Below, piece after piece: positions 48,849 to 58,103 of a stretch of DNA of 64,000 bases. Source of the stretch: Sphaerisporangium corydalis (lineage in GTDB: Bacteria; Actinomycetota; Actinomycetes; Streptosporangiales; Streptosporangiaceae); contig NZ_JANZYP010000016.1 of the NCBI RefSeq assembly GCF_025506355.1, positions 62,001-126,000 on the forward strand, given 5' to 3'. The notes beneath the pieces are model-generated. The model was not told the DNA's origin. It made no database searches and was given only the letters and a program-made list of their open reading frames with translations. The position numbers and the translations under genes were made by a program. Each line of letters starts with the position of its first letter. Position 1 is the first letter of the stretch.

Positions 48849-50312
48849 TCAGGCGGAGACGGCGGGCTCGGGTTCGGTGGCGGTGGCGGGGGCCGGTGGC
48901 CTGGGGCGGCCGGGCAGGAGCAGGCACAGCGGGACGGCGGCGGCGGTGAAGGCCACCGACCACCAGAAGGCGCCGCCGAAACCGGCGGCCAGGGCGCCCG
49001 GGGTGCGGGCGTCGCCGGTGGTGTGCTGCAGGACGACGGCCAGGACGGCGATGCCCGCCGAGCCGCCGAGCTGCTGGGCGACGCGGGTGATGATGCTGGC
49101 GTCGGGGATCTCCTTGTGTTCCAGGCCGAAGTAGGCGGCGCCGGCGAGCGGGATCACGGCGGTGCCCATGCCGAGGCCGCGGACGAGCAGCGCGGCCATG
49201 AGCGGGATCTCGCCGGTGCCGGCGGTGACGAAGGCGAACGGCACGGTGGCCGCCGCGACGACGGCGAACCCGGCCAAAGCGACCCAGCGGGGGCCGACGC
49301 GGTCGGTGTACCGGCCGGCCAGGGTGCGCGCGAGGAGCGCGCCGACGCCCTGCGGGATGAGCAGCAGCCCGGCGCCGAGGGCGTCCTGGCCGCGGACCTG
49401 CTGGAAGTACAGGGGCAGCAGCAGCATCGCCCCGTACAGGGTGACGCCGGTCAGGAAGCCGAGGGCGGAGGCCGAGGACAGCGCGCGGTGGCGGAAGAGC
49501 CGCAGGTTGACCAGGGCGCCGGTGGTGCGGGTCAGTGCCCAGGCGGTGAAGCCGCCGACCAGGGCGATCCCGCCGGCCAGCGGGACCAGGACCTCGGCGG
49601 CGGCGAAGCCCGCGCTGCCCCCGACCCGGGAGAGGCCGTAGATGACGGCGGCGACGCCGGGGGAGAGCAGGAGCAGGCCGACGACGTCCAGATGGGCGCG
49701 GGGGCCGCCTGCCGCCGGCCGGTCGTCGGGCAGGTTGCGCCAGGCGAGCCAGGCACCGACGACGCAGAAGGGGATGTTGACGAGGAACAGCCAGTGCCGG
49801 TCGGCCAGGTTCAGGATGAGGCCGCCGAGGACCGGGCCGAGGATCGGGCCGAGCGCGGTGGGCAGGGTGATGGTGGCCATGACCCTGCCGATGTTGCGGC
49901 CCCTGGCGGCCTGCATGATCAGCGTGACCACGAGCGGCATCATGATGCCGCCTCCGATGCCCTGGACGACGCGGAAGGCGATGAGGCTGAGCGCGTCCCA
50001 CGCCAGCGCGCACAGGATCGAGCCGAGCAGGAACACGCCCAGGGACGCGATCCACAGACGTTTGCCGCCCAGGCGGGACTGGGCCCAGCCGGCGAGCGGG
50101 ATGGTGACGAACATCGCCAGCAGGTAGCCGGTGCTCACCCACTGGATCGTGGACAGCGGGGCGTGCAGCTCGCCGGCCAGGTCGTCGAGGGCGACGCTGA
50201 CGATGGTGGTGTCGAAGACGACGGCGAGGGCGCCGACGATGATGGTGAACGCCATGCGCCACACGGCGGGGTCGACGTCCGCCGAGGGCGCGGAACCGTT
50301 GGGAGTGCTCAC
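48849..50312 (-). CDS. MFS drug-efflux transporter, DHA2 (14-TM) family
   Basis: A 487-residue exporter with about 14 membrane segments. TM1 is FTIIVGALAVVFDTTIVSVALDDLA with the DHA2 acidic residue, loop motif A-like GWAQSRLGGKRLWIAS follows, motif B is RVVQGIGGGIMMPLVVTLI and motif C is TLPTALGPILGPVLGGLI. ADRHWLFLVNIPFCVVG is typical of EmrB/LfrA relatives. The GTG at 50312 follows AGGTGG; an upstream TTG is less likely. It is divergent from the TetR at 50403, and the gap carries two palindromes, so it is probably repressed by it and induced by a transported drug. Confidence 0.9.
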   Translation of the reverse strand: MSTPNGSAPSADVDPAVWRMAFTIIVGALAVVFDTTIVSVALDDLAGELHAPLSTIQWVSTGYLLAMFVTIPLAGWAQSRLGGKRLWIASLGVFLLGSILCALAWDALSLIAFRVVQGIGGGIMMPLVVTLIMQAARGRNIGRVMATITLPTALGPILGPVLGGLILNLADRHWLFLVNIPFCVVGAWLAWRNLPDDRPAAGGPRAHLDVVGLLLLSPGVAAVIYGLSRVGGSAGFAAAEVLVPLAGGIALVGGFTAWALTRTTGALVNLRLFRHRALSSASALGFLTGVTLYGAMLLLPLYFQQVRGQDALGAGLLLIPQGVGALLARTLAGRYTDRVGPRWVALAGFAVVAAATVPFAFVTAGTGEIPLMAALLVRGLGMGTAVIPLAGAAYFGLEHKEIPDASIITRVAQQLGGSAGIAVLAVVLQHTTGDARTPGALAAGFGGAFWWSVAFTAAAVPLCLLLPGRPRPPAPATATEPEPAVSA

Positions 50313-50323
50313 GAACAACCACC

Positions 50324-50389
50324 TAAGATACAGAGTCCTATCTTACGGCTGTCACAGTAGAGCGCTAGAATAAGATAGGCAAGTCTATC
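50324..50389. promoter_or_regulatory. TetR operators between MFS and TetR genes
   Basis: TAAGATA (50324-50330) and TATCTTA (50339-50345) are perfect arms around 8 bp. A second dyad, GATAG (50374-50378) and CTATC (50385-50389), includes the same GATA/TATC core. A TTACGG -35 (50343-50348) and TAGAAT -10 (50366-50371), 17 bp apart, drive the TetR gene between and over these sites. A TAGCGCTA-like palindrome lies in the middle. Confidence 0.75.
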
Positions 50390-50402
50390 CAAGGAGGTGC
50401 GG

Positions 50403-50975
50403 ATGCCCGAGCGGCGCCGCGGGGCGGCACTGGAGAAGGCGCTCCTCGATGCGGCCTGGGAAGAGCTCACCGACAACGGCTACGCCAGGTTCACCATGGA
50501 CGCCGTCGTCCAGCGCGCGGGCACCAGCCCTCCGGTCCTCTACCGCCGCTGGTCCAACCGCGACGAGCTCGTCCGGGCGGCCGTCCTCCACACCCTGAGC
50601 GACCACCGCCGCGTCGAGCTGCCCGACACGGGAAGCCTGCGGGGGGACATCCTCACCCTCATGCGCGAGCTCAACGCCACCCGGGTCCAGCTCGTCACCG
50701 TCATCAGCGTGCAGCTGGCGGACTACTACCAGCAGACCGGGACCAGCCCCAGCGACCTGCGCGACTCCCTGCTGAAGGGGCGCAGGACGACCGTCGACGT
50801 GCTCCTGGACCGCGCCGTCGGCCGCGGCGAGGTCAAACCGGAACGCCTCACCGAGCGCGTCAGGTCCCTGCCCTTCGACCTGCTGCGCCACGACATCCTC
50901 ATGACCTTCGCCCCCGTGCCCGACCACGTCCTCGAAGAGATCGTCGACACGGTCTTCCTGCCCCTGGTGAGCTGA
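50403..50975 (+). CDS. TetR family transcriptional regulator
   Basis: A 190-residue TetR protein: LLDAAWEELTDNGYARFTMD, AVVQRAGTSPPVLYRRWSNRDELVRAAV (about 40-66) is the helix-turn-helix with the YRRW signature, followed by a TetR_C-type domain (LRELNATRVQLV..., PFDLLRHDILMTFAPVPDHV, EEIVDTVFLPL). The ATG at 50403 is chosen because AGGAGG sits 5 bp ahead. It is divergent from the DHA2 efflux gene; the shared operators point to a standard drug-responsive repressor-pump pair. Confidence 0.9.
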   Translation: MPERRRGAALEKALLDAAWEELTDNGYARFTMDAVVQRAGTSPPVLYRRWSNRDELVRAAVLHTLSDHRRVELPDTGSLRGDILTLMRELNATRVQLVTVISVQLADYYQQTGTSPSDLRDSLLKGRRTTVDVLLDRAVGRGEVKPERLTERVRSLPFDLLRHDILMTFAPVPDHVLEEIVDTVFLPLVS

Positions 50976-51113
50976 CCGCCGGTTGAGATCCGGCCGGCGT
51001 CGCGCGCGATGTCCGCTGACCGTCCCCCGGAATCCGGACCGCCCTGGTGGCGTCTCTACGGGCATCGGCCGGTTCCGTCGGCGCCGTCACGGGAATCTGA
51101 CAGACTCCCGGCC

Positions 51114-54100
51114 ATGGCACACGCGACCGAGCCGCACGGCGCCGGAGCACAGGTGCGCGTCGGCGTCCTCGGTCACCTGGTGCTGGACACCGGCTCGGGC
51201 CCGGACCGGGTGGGGGGCGCGCGGCTGCGCGTCCTGCTGGCCCGGCTGGCGCTGGACGCCGGGCGTGCCGTACGGCCGGCGACCCTGGCCGAGGCGCTGT
51301 GGGGCGACCAGACGCCGGAGGAGCCCCTGCACGCGCTGCAATCGCTGGTGTCCCGGCTGCGGCGCGTCCTCGGCCACCCCGGGCTGCTCACCTTGGGCCC
51401 GGCCGGGTACCTGCTGGCCGTCGAGCCGGACGCGGTCGACGCCGTCCGGTTCGAGCGGCTGGCACGCGCGGGCCGCCGCTCGCACGCCGAGTCCCGGCCC
51501 GCCGAGGCGGCCGCCACCCTGCGCGAGGCCCTGGATCTGTGGCGCGGGCCCGCCCTGGCGGACGTGGGGGAGGCGCCGTTCGCCGCCGCCGAGGCCGAAC
51601 GGCTCGAACGGGCCCGGCTGGCCGCCCTGGAGGACCGGATCGAGGCCGACCTCGCGCTGGGCGCCGGCCTGGACCTGGCCGGCGAGCTCGAGGCGCTGAC
51701 CGCCGCGCACCCGTTGCGCGAACGGCTGCACGCCCAGCTGATCCGGGCCCTGGCGCTGAACGGCCGGGGCGCCGAGGCGCTGGCCGCCTACCAGCGGATC
51801 AGCGGCCTGCTCGCGGACCGGTTCGGCGGCGACCCCGGGCGGCACCTCCAGGAGGCCCACCTTTCGGTGCTGCGCGGTGAACCTGCCCGTCCCCGCCGAT
51901 CGCGCGGCAACCCGCAGGTCCCGCTCACCAGCTTCGTGGGCCGCGACGACGACGTCCGCCGCGTGACCGGCCTGCTCGGCCACGCTCGGCTGGTCACCCT
52001 GTACGGGCCCGGAGGATCGGGCAAGACCCGGCTGGCGGCCACCGTCGCCGGGCGGCTCACCCCGTCCGGCGGGGTGTGGTTCCTCCCGCTGGCCCCGGTC
52101 GGCGCGGACGACGTGCCCCGCGCGATGCTCGACCTGCTCCGCGCGGGCGACGAGGGCGCGCGGCCCCGGCCCGTCACCCCGGAGGAGGTCCTGGACCACC
52201 TGGCCGAGACGCTCGCGGACGACGACCTGGTACTGGTCCTGGACAACTGCGAGCACGTGATCGAGGCCGCCGCTGCGCTCGCCGGGTCCCTGCTCGGCCG
52301 GTGCCCGAGGCTGCGGGTGCTGGCCACCAGCCGGGAACCCCTGCGGATCGACGGCGAGACCCTGCACCCGGTGCTCCCGCTGGAGCTGCCGGAACCGGGG
52401 GCGACGGACGAACGGGTCCGCGCCTGCGCGGCGATCCGGCTCTTCCACGACCGGGTCGCCGCCGTACGGCCGGGCTTCGCCCTGGAAGGCGGCGCGCTGA
52501 CGGCCGCGGTGGAGATCTGCCGCCGCCTGGACGGCCTGCCGCTGGCGATCGAACTGGCCGCGGGGCGGTGCCGTGTCCTGCCGGTCGAGACGGTCGCGGC
52601 CCGGCTGGACGACCGCTTCCGGCTGCTCACCGGGGGCGGCCGCACCGCGTTGCCCCGGCACCGGACCCTGACGGCCGCGGTGGCCTGGAGCTGGGACCTG
52701 CTCGGCGCCGAGGAACGAACGCTGCTGGAACGGCTGGCGGTCGTGCCCGGCACCTTCACCGAGGACGCCGCGGAGGCGATCGGCCGGCCGGACGCGCAGG
52801 CGATCGGCGGGTCGGACGCGCAGGCGATCGGCGGGTCGGACGCTGAGATGACCGGCCGGCCAGGCGCTAAGGCGATCGGCGGGTCGGACGCTGAGGCGAT
52901 CGGCCGGTCCGGGGACGTCCGGGAGACGCTGGCGGCGTTGGCCGACAAGTCGCTGCTGCACCCGGCGGAGCCCGCCGATCCCCTCGAACCGCGCTACCGC
53001 ATGCTGGAGACCATCCGGGAGTACGGCCTGGAGCGTCTGGCCGGCCGTGACGAGACCGACGTCGTACGCGGGTGGCACGCCGGGTACCTCCTCCGGCTGG
53101 CCGAGACCGCGGATCCGTGCCTGCGCACCTCCGGCCAGCTTCGCTGGCTGGCCCGCCTGGGCGCCGAACGGGACAACCTGTCGGCCGCGATCCGCTGGGC
53201 GGCCGGGTCCGGTGAGACCGGCCTGGCGGTACGGCTCGGCGCCGCGCTGTGCTGGTACTGGTTCCTGCGGGACCACCCGCCGGAGTCGCTGGACCTGCTC
53301 GGCCGGGCGCTCCGGGCGGGCGGCACGGCCGAGCCTCGGGCACGCGCCCTGGTCGTCATCGCGCACGCGCTCGCCACCACCGAGACCATCGGCCGGCCGG
53401 AGGAGTCGGAAGCGGCCTTCCGCCGGATCAAGGAGGCGTTGGAGCACGCCGCCCCCGGCGCCCACCCCATCGTGGAGATGGCCCGGCTGGCGCTCGCCGT
53501 GGGCGCGGGCCCCGAGCGAGCCGCACCGGAGCCGATCGGCCCCCCGGACGAGCCGGCGGATCCCTGGGAACGGGCGTCGGCGCTGCTGGTCCAGGGCGTG
53601 CTGACCATGAACGCCGGGCACGCCGCCGAGGCGACGCACCTGCTGTCGCGGGCGCTGACCGGCTTCGAGGAGCTCGGCGAGCGGTGGGGCCTCGGGACCA
53701 CGCTGAGCACGTTGGCCGCGGCCCTGCAGCGGGCCGGCGACCCGGCCGGCGCGCTGGGGCATGCCGAGCGGGCCGGCCGGTACTTCCGGGAGCTCGGCAT
53801 GCCCGAGCACACCATGGAGAGCGAGGTGGCGGCCGCGCTGCAACTGGCCCAGGCCGGTGACGTGGACGGCGGGCGGCGGCGGCTGACGGACCTGCTCGGC
53901 CGGCTCCAGGGAACCGGGTCGGCGGAGTCGCGCGCCCAGGCGCGCCTGGGCCTGGCACGGCTGGAGTGGGGGGCCGGGCGTCCGGGACCGGCCCGCGACC
54001 ATGCCCGGGCCGGCCTGGCCGAGGAGTCGCCCGGCCGGTCGACCCCGCACCTGACCGCGTTGCTGCTGGGCGTGCTCGCCCACGCGGACGCGGCCGACGG

Positions 54101-54467
54101 CCTCCCGGAGGAGGCGGCGCGCCTGCTCGACCACCCGGCGGTGCACCTCACGCTGACCTGGCACACCCCGGTCGCGGCCGCGACGGCCGTCACGGCCGCC
54201 GCGATCGAGCTGGGCCGCGACCGGCCGGAGCGGGCCGGGCGCCTGCTCGGAGCCGCCACCGCGCTACGGGGCCGGGACGACCCCGGCGACACCGACGTGC
54301 GAATGATCACGCAGCGGGCCACGGCCGCCCTGGGCGACGGCGGCTTCGCGTCCGCGCACGCCGAGGGCGCGGCGATGTCACGCGCCGAGGCCGAAGACCT
54401 GGTCTCCGCGACCATCACCACACCCGAGACGGGCCGTACCGACCAGCCGGTGACTCCAAGCCGGTGA
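51114..54467 (+). CDS. BTAD/SARP-type regulator with NB-ARC-like ATPase and TPR-like C-terminus
   Basis: A 1117-residue regulator. It has an OmpR-like winged helix ([36 protein letters not shown], 13-95), a BTAD (about 100-250), then [15 protein letters not shown] and P-loop [17 protein letters not shown] (about 294-310). Next are Walker [14 protein letters not shown] (about 371), [18 protein letters not shown], then [20 protein letters not shown] and repeated helical hairpins. Between the ATPase and the helical part a 24-bp tandem repeat adds about 47 residues (555-601). No LuxR domain. The ATG at 51114 lies 7 bp after a CAGACT -10-like hexamer, suggesting a leaderless mRNA. Its targets are not apparent from context. 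Confidence 0.85.
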   Translation: MAHATEPHGAGAQVRVGVLGHLVLDTGSGPDRVGGARLRVLLARLALDAGRAVRPATLAEALWGDQTPEEPLHALQSLVSRLRRVLGHPGLLTLGPAGYLLAVEPDAVDAVRFERLARAGRRSHAESRPAEAAATLREALDLWRGPALADVGEAPFAAAEAERLERARLAALEDRIEADLALGAGLDLAGELEALTAAHPLRERLHAQLIRALALNGRGAEALAAYQRISGLLADRFGGDPGRHLQEAHLSVLRGEPARPRRSRGNPQVPLTSFVGRDDDVRRVTGLLGHARLVTLYGPGGSGKTRLAATVAGRLTPSGGVWFLPLAPVGADDVPRAMLDLLRAGDEGARPRPVTPEEVLDHLAETLADDDLVLVLDNCEHVIEAAAALAGSLLGRCPRLRVLATSREPLRIDGETLHPVLPLELPEPGATDERVRACAAIRLFHDRVAAVRPGFALEGGALTAAVEICRRLDGLPLAIELAAGRCRVLPVETVAARLDDRFRLLTGGGRTALPRHRTLTAAVAWSWDLLGAEERTLLERLAVVPGTFTEDAAEAIGRPDAQAIGGSDAQAIGGSDAEMTGRPGAKAIGGSDAEAIGRSGDVRETLAALADKSLLHPAEPADPLEPRYRMLETIREYGLERLAGRDETDVVRGWHAGYLLRLAETADPCLRTSGQLRWLARLGAERDNLSAAIRWAAGSGETGLAVRLGAALCWYWFLRDHPPESLDLLGRALRAGGTAEPRARALVVIAHALATTETIGRPEESEAAFRRIKEALEHAAPGAHPIVEMARLALAVGAGPERAAPEPIGPPDEPADPWERASALLVQGVLTMNAGHAAEATHLLSRALTGFEELGERWGLGTTLSTLAAALQRAGDPAGALGHAERAGRYFRELGMPEHTMESEVAAALQLAQAGDVDGGRRRLTDLLGRLQGTGSAESRAQARLGLARLEWGAGRPGPARDHARAGLAEESPGRSTPHLTALLLGVLAHADAADGLPEEAARLLDHPAVHLTLTWHTPVAAATAVTAAAIELGRDRPERAGRLLGAATALRGRDDPGDTDVRMITQRATAALGDGGFASAHAEGAAMSRAEAEDLVSATITTPETGRTDQPVTPSR
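52776..52916 (+). repeat. In-frame 24-bp tandem repeat, about six copies, inside the regulator gene
   Basis: Units start at 52776, 52800, 52824, 52848, 52872 and 52896, each 24 bp (last one partial). They encode the octapeptide AIGGSDAQ/E with variants AIGRPDAQ and MTGRPGAK. Because the unit is a multiple of three, copy number can change without breaking the frame. The repeat lies at the junction of the ATPase and helical domains. Confidence 0.85.
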
Positions 54468-54497
54468 CCGCGCCCCCCGGCCGGCCGCACCGAACGG

Positions 54498-54531
54498 CCG
54501 GTACGACGGCACCCGCGGCCGGTCGTACCGG
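54498..54531. terminator. Bidirectional hairpin terminator
   Basis: CCGGTACGAC (54498-54507) pairs perfectly with GTCGTACCGG (54522-54531); GGC and GCC extend the stem inside around a 7-base loop with one bulged G. It lies between the convergent BTAD regulator (stop 54467) and serine hydrolase (stop 54532), ending exactly at the hydrolase stop. Confidence 0.75.
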
Positions 54532-55893
54532 TCAGCCGGTGTGCGCCGGGACGGGCTTGCCGAACATCGCGCAGGTCGTGGCGGTCTGGAGGGCCTGGGC
54601 GGCTTCGGCGAGCTTCGGGGCGCCCTCGAACTCGGCCCATGACTCCGTCGCGACGAGGATGGTCGCCGTGCGAGCGCCGGTGCCGTCGGTGAGGTAGGCG
54701 GTCAGGTAGCCGGGCATGCCGCCGTCGTGACCCCAGATCGTGCCGCACGGGGTGGCACCGGTCTGGATGCCCAGCCCGTACCCGGGCCCGTCGGGCCGGG
54801 CCGGGTCCATCGGCACCGTGTCGCGCATCTGCGCCAGCTGGGCGGCGGGCAGCAGATCGCCTGACATCAACGCCGTGGAGAACCGGGACCAGTCCCGTGT
54901 GGTGGACACCACCGCCCCGGCCGGCCCGCCCCACCCGGGGTCGTGGCCGGAGACGTCCACGTGACCGTCGTGACGTGGTCCGGCGAGGTGCCGGAGCCAG
55001 GCGGGCACCTCCGACGGCATGTGCGCGGCGTCCGGTTCGTAGCCGTGGGCATGGGGGCCACGCCAGGTGGAGTCCGTGGCGTAGTAGGTGTGCCCCAGGC
55101 CGAGCGGGCGGGCGATCCTGTCCCGTACCAGGTCGGCCAGGCTCGCCCCGGTGGCCTTCTCCAGGACGGCGCCGACGGCGGCGTAACCGGTGTTGCTGTA
55201 GGACCATTTCGTGCCCGGCGCGAACAGCGGGTCGTGCTCGACCCCCACGGCGAGCAGCTCCGCCGGGGTCCACCGCCGCCGGTCCTTTCCGAGTATCGAG
55301 GGCCGGAGCCTGGCGTCCTCGGTGTAGTCGAACAGGCCGGCGGTGTGGTTCAGCAGCATGCGCAGCGTGATCGCCTCGCCGCCGGGCACCGCGCCCGGCA
55401 GCCACTTCTCCACCGGGTCGGTCAGGGCGAGCCTGCCCTCGGCGACCAGTTGCAGCACCAGCGTGGCCATCATGGTCTTGGTGTTGGATCCCATCCGGAA
55501 CTCGTCACCCGCCCTGAGCGGATGATCCCGTCTGGTCCAGCCGGCCTGCTCGGCGATCTCGACCGGCCGGCCCCGGCCGTCGTCGACCCGCACGATCACG
55601 CCGGGCGCCCCGGCCCGCACCACCTCCCGCGCCAACCGCCGAAGCTGCTTGAGCCCCGGCTGCCGAAGCTGAGCGGGGTGCCGGACCTGCGCGTGCTGCC
55701 GGAGCTGCGCGGGCCGCTGGAACTGCTCAGCGGCCCGCGCCCCGGCTGCGTACGGCACGGCGGCGGCGGCCGGGACCGCCACGGCCACGGCCAGGCTCAC
55801 GGCCAGCGCCGAAGTGGCGAGCGCTGAAGTGGCCAGCGCGCGCGGCCGGCGTGGCCGCACCGCACCGTCAGACGAAAGATCACGTTGGGGCAT
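54532..55893 (-). CDS. Exported serine hydrolase, beta-lactamase/D-Ala-D-Ala carboxypeptidase family (class C fold)
   Basis: A 453-residue protein. A long signal peptide (positively charged start, then TSALAVSLAVAVAVPAAAAV, about 23-46) leads to a low-complexity stretch rich in PAQLRQ/HAQVR repeats (about 60-80). The catalytic domain follows, with SxxK in RMGSNTKTMMATLV (Ser about 137), YxN in WSYSNTGYAAVG (about 232) and HDGG in TIWGHDGGMPGYL (about 395). All three motifs of the family are intact. It probably acts outside the membrane on peptidoglycan peptides, esters or D-amino-acid peptides. A convergent BTAD regulator and a terminator adjoin its 3' end. Confidence 0.85.
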   Translation of the reverse strand: MPQRDLSSDGAVRPRRPRALATSALATSALAVSLAVAVAVPAAAAVPYAAGARAAEQFQRPAQLRQHAQVRHPAQLRQPGLKQLRRLAREVVRAGAPGVIVRVDDGRGRPVEIAEQAGWTRRDHPLRAGDEFRMGSNTKTMMATLVLQLVAEGRLALTDPVEKWLPGAVPGGEAITLRMLLNHTAGLFDYTEDARLRPSILGKDRRRWTPAELLAVGVEHDPLFAPGTKWSYSNTGYAAVGAVLEKATGASLADLVRDRIARPLGLGHTYYATDSTWRGPHAHGYEPDAAHMPSEVPAWLRHLAGPRHDGHVDVSGHDPGWGGPAGAVVSTTRDWSRFSTALMSGDLLPAAQLAQMRDTVPMDPARPDGPGYGLGIQTGATPCGTIWGHDGGMPGYLTAYLTDGTGARTATILVATESWAEFEGAPKLAEAAQALQTATTCAMFGKPVPAHTG

Positions 55894-55970
55894 GGCCGGT
55901 TCCTCCGGGTATCAGGTGACGCGGACGACCTCACCCTCCAACCCACCGCTCACAAACCCCACACAGCACG

Positions 55971-56021
55971 CTGTCAGCCCCGCTCCCGCCGCCCACAGGG
56001 CAGGGGAGTCGGGGCTGACAG
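55971..56021 (-). terminator. Hairpin terminator downstream of the dienelactone-hydrolase-like gene
   Basis: CTGTCAGCCCCG (55971-55982) pairs over 12 bp with CGGGGCTGACAG (56010-56021). CTCCC and GGGAG extend the stem inside with one bulge. It lies 55 bp after the stop of the minus-strand gene at 56076 and upstream of the serine hydrolase start, separating the two transcription units. Confidence 0.75.
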
Positions 56022-56075
56022 CCGGGCCGGAACCGCCTGCCGCCCGCCGCCGGTCAGACGGTGGGCGGTGGGCGG

Positions 56076-56810
56076 CTATCTCAGATGCCGGGCGAAGAAC
56101 CCGGCGGCGTCCTCCCCTGCGAACTGCGGGACACCGGTGTGCCCGCCCATGTTGGCGTGCAGCGTTTTCTCCTTGGAGCCGAAGGCGTCGAACAGGTCCA
56201 GGGCCGCCTGCCGGTCGTTCCCTTCGTCATCCCACTGCAGCAGGACGTGCAGCGGGATGGTGACCTGCCGGGCCTCCTCGAACATGGTGCGAGGCACGAA
56301 ACTCCCGGCGAAGAGGCCGGCGGCCACGATGCGCGGCTCGACCACCGCGAGCCGGATGCCGATGGAGATCACGCCCCCCGAGTACCCGGCCGGGCCGCCG
56401 ATCTCGGGCAGCGAAAGGAGGGCGTCCAGGGCGGCCTGCCATTCCGGGACCGCCTTGTCGACCAGCGGGAGGACGAGCCGGTCGATGATCTCGTCGCTGA
56501 CCGGCTCACCGGCCCCCAGCGCCCGGCGCAGGTCGGCGCGGGCCTCCTCGGCGGCGGCCCAACGGGGCCGGTCACCGCTCCCGGGGAGCTCGATGGTGGC
56601 CGCGGCGAAGCCCTCCGCCGCGGCTTGCCGGGCCCGGGCCACCAGCCGGGGGTACATCTTGTGCAGTCCGAGCGAGGGGTGGCCGAGCAGGATCAGCGGG
56701 ACCGGCGCGGATGCGGATGCGGGCGTCCACAGGATGCCGGGGATCTCGCCGAGGGTGAATTCGCGTTCGAGTACGCCGTCGTCGAGGCGCTGCTCAGAGG
56801 TGAATCGCAT
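56076..56810 (-). CDS. Dienelactone-hydrolase-like alpha/beta hydrolase
   Basis: A 244-residue protein: PGILWTPASASAPVPLILLGHPSLGLHKMYPR (oxyanion region), a helical cap with RWAAAEEARADLRRALGAGE, a strand-nucleophile segment AGYSGGVISIGIRLAVVEPR (Ser about 144), IPLHVLLQWDDEGNDRQ (acid about 193) and HANMGGHTGVPQ (His about 225). The elbow reads G-Y-S-G-G, a usual G-x-S-x-G form. It is the size of dienelactone hydrolases and deacetylase-like esterases. The ATG at 56810 follows AAAGG; a longer frame upstream has no homology. Substrate unknown. Confidence 0.75.
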   Translation of the reverse strand: MRFTSEQRLDDGVLEREFTLGEIPGILWTPASASAPVPLILLGHPSLGLHKMYPRLVARARQAAAEGFAAATIELPGSGDRPRWAAAEEARADLRRALGAGEPVSDEIIDRLVLPLVDKAVPEWQAALDALLSLPEIGGPAGYSGGVISIGIRLAVVEPRIVAAGLFAGSFVPRTMFEEARQVTIPLHVLLQWDDEGNDRQAALDLFDAFGSKEKTLHANMGGHTGVPQFAGEDAAGFFARHLR

Positions 56811-57076
56811 GGTCGTGCCTTTCGGGAGTGCGCTGAACGGCGCTCCCGGACGACCTATCGCCCGACCATGACCCCGGAGGGGAGCACCCATGTCGTTACT
56901 GTGTTCACGGGTACCACCTCCTCGTTCTCTTGCACGGCCTCACGAAAGGTAGCAGTGCTCGCCGTGGTCCGCCAACGGGTTTTCGCGGCGGCTCCCACGG
57001 AGCCCGCTCGCCGCAGGGCCAGGGCCGTGTCGCCACGGGCTTCGAGTCTGCGGCCTGGCGAGATTCGACCAGGGGG

Positions 57077-57892
57077 TCAGTGGTGGTCGCCCTGCCGGCC
57101 GAGGCTTTTCACGGGGGTCGCGCCGGGGCGGGTCCACTGCGGTACCGGGCGGCTGGTCGGGCCCCAGGCGGCGGCGCCGTCGGCGTCCGAGCGCCAGTAC
57201 CAGCAGATCGGCGCGCCGTGCCCGCCGACCGGTGAGCCGGCCTGCGGGGCCTCGGGCCGGCCCTCGGGGTTGTCCTCCCACGCCTCGCGGCGGCCGTACG
57301 GCGTCATGTCGAGCAGGCCCAGGGACCCGTTCACGGGCTCGTTGCCACGGCCCGTCGTGGAGTAGGTGAGGAACACGCGGTCGCCGTCGCGCAGGAAGCA
57401 GGTGATGGAACCCATGTCGCCGCCGACCGGCGCCTCCGCGTCGCGCACCGAGTACCAGGGCTGGGCGTAACCCATGAACTCGACGTAGGGGGCCACCTCG
57501 TCCCACCGGCCCGTGGTCAGGATGGCGAACGAGACGCCTCGGCTGTTGAGGTAGACGGCGTCCTTCATGTGCCAGGCCGTGGTGGTGCAGCCCTCGCACT
57601 GCCCCTGGTGCGGCGCGCCGTCGTACCACATGTGCTTGTAGACCACGAGCTCGTCGCGGCCCTGGAACAGGTCAAGGAACGGGACCGGGCCGTCGGGTCC
57701 GACGACCTCGGCCGTCCCGTCGAACTCCACCATCGGCAGCCGGCGGCGGGCCGCGGCGATGGCGTCGCCCTCGCGGGTGTGCGCCTTCTCGCGGGCCAGG
57801 AGCTCGTCACGGGCGGCCTGCCAGGTGGCCAGGTCGGCGATGGGCGGGCGGCCGGGCAGCGCTGTGGCCGGGTCGCTCGGCGTGGTCGTCAT
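57077..57892 (-). CDS. DUF899 family thioredoxin-like protein
   Basis: A 271-residue protein of the DUF899 family (thioredoxin-like fold). It contains WQAARDELLAREKAHTREGD, RRRLPMVEF, VPFLDLFQGRDELVVYKHMW, a Cys-Glu-Gly-Cys motif in GQCEGCTTTAWHMKD (about 109-112), RGVSFAILTTGRWDEVAPYV and GDRVFLTYSTTGRGNE. In the family the Cys-x2-Cys is at the place of the thioredoxin active site, although the chemistry is unknown. The ATG at 57892 is chosen because GGAGG lies 5 bp upstream. There is no export signal. It is a single gene with a quiet 270-bp gap on its left. Confidence 0.8.
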   Translation of the reverse strand: MTTTPSDPATALPGRPPIADLATWQAARDELLAREKAHTREGDAIAAARRRLPMVEFDGTAEVVGPDGPVPFLDLFQGRDELVVYKHMWYDGAPHQGQCEGCTTTAWHMKDAVYLNSRGVSFAILTTGRWDEVAPYVEFMGYAQPWYSVRDAEAPVGGDMGSITCFLRDGDRVFLTYSTTGRGNEPVNGSLGLLDMTPYGRREAWEDNPEGRPEAPQAGSPVGGHGAPICWYWRSDADGAAAWGPTSRPVPQWTRPGATPVKSLGRQGDHH

Positions 57893-58065
57893 GGTGTCCT
57901 CCATAAGGTTTTACCGGGCACGTGCCCGATGGCGCGCGTTCTAGTGCTGAACCGCCGACTTCCTCCGGTGTTCGCGGGACCGGCCCGGCCCTGTTCGCCA
58001 CCGGTGAGCCCGGGGCCGCGCGACGACGTGCCCGGGAGCCTACGCGTTACGATGACCCAATACTA

Positions 58066-58078
58066 ATACCGGTATAGT
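58066..58078 (+). promoter_or_regulatory. Promoter with palindrome upstream of methionine aminopeptidase gene
   Basis: ATACCGGTAT (58066-58075) is a perfect 10-bp palindrome flanked by near-symmetrical ACTA and AGT. It overlaps a TATAGT -10-like hexamer (58073-58078). The start codon is 25 bp downstream with GGGAGG ahead of it, so this gene has a normal leader. Confidence 0.55.
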
Positions 58079-58103
58079 TATTGAAACGCTCGGGAGGGCA
58101 GGA

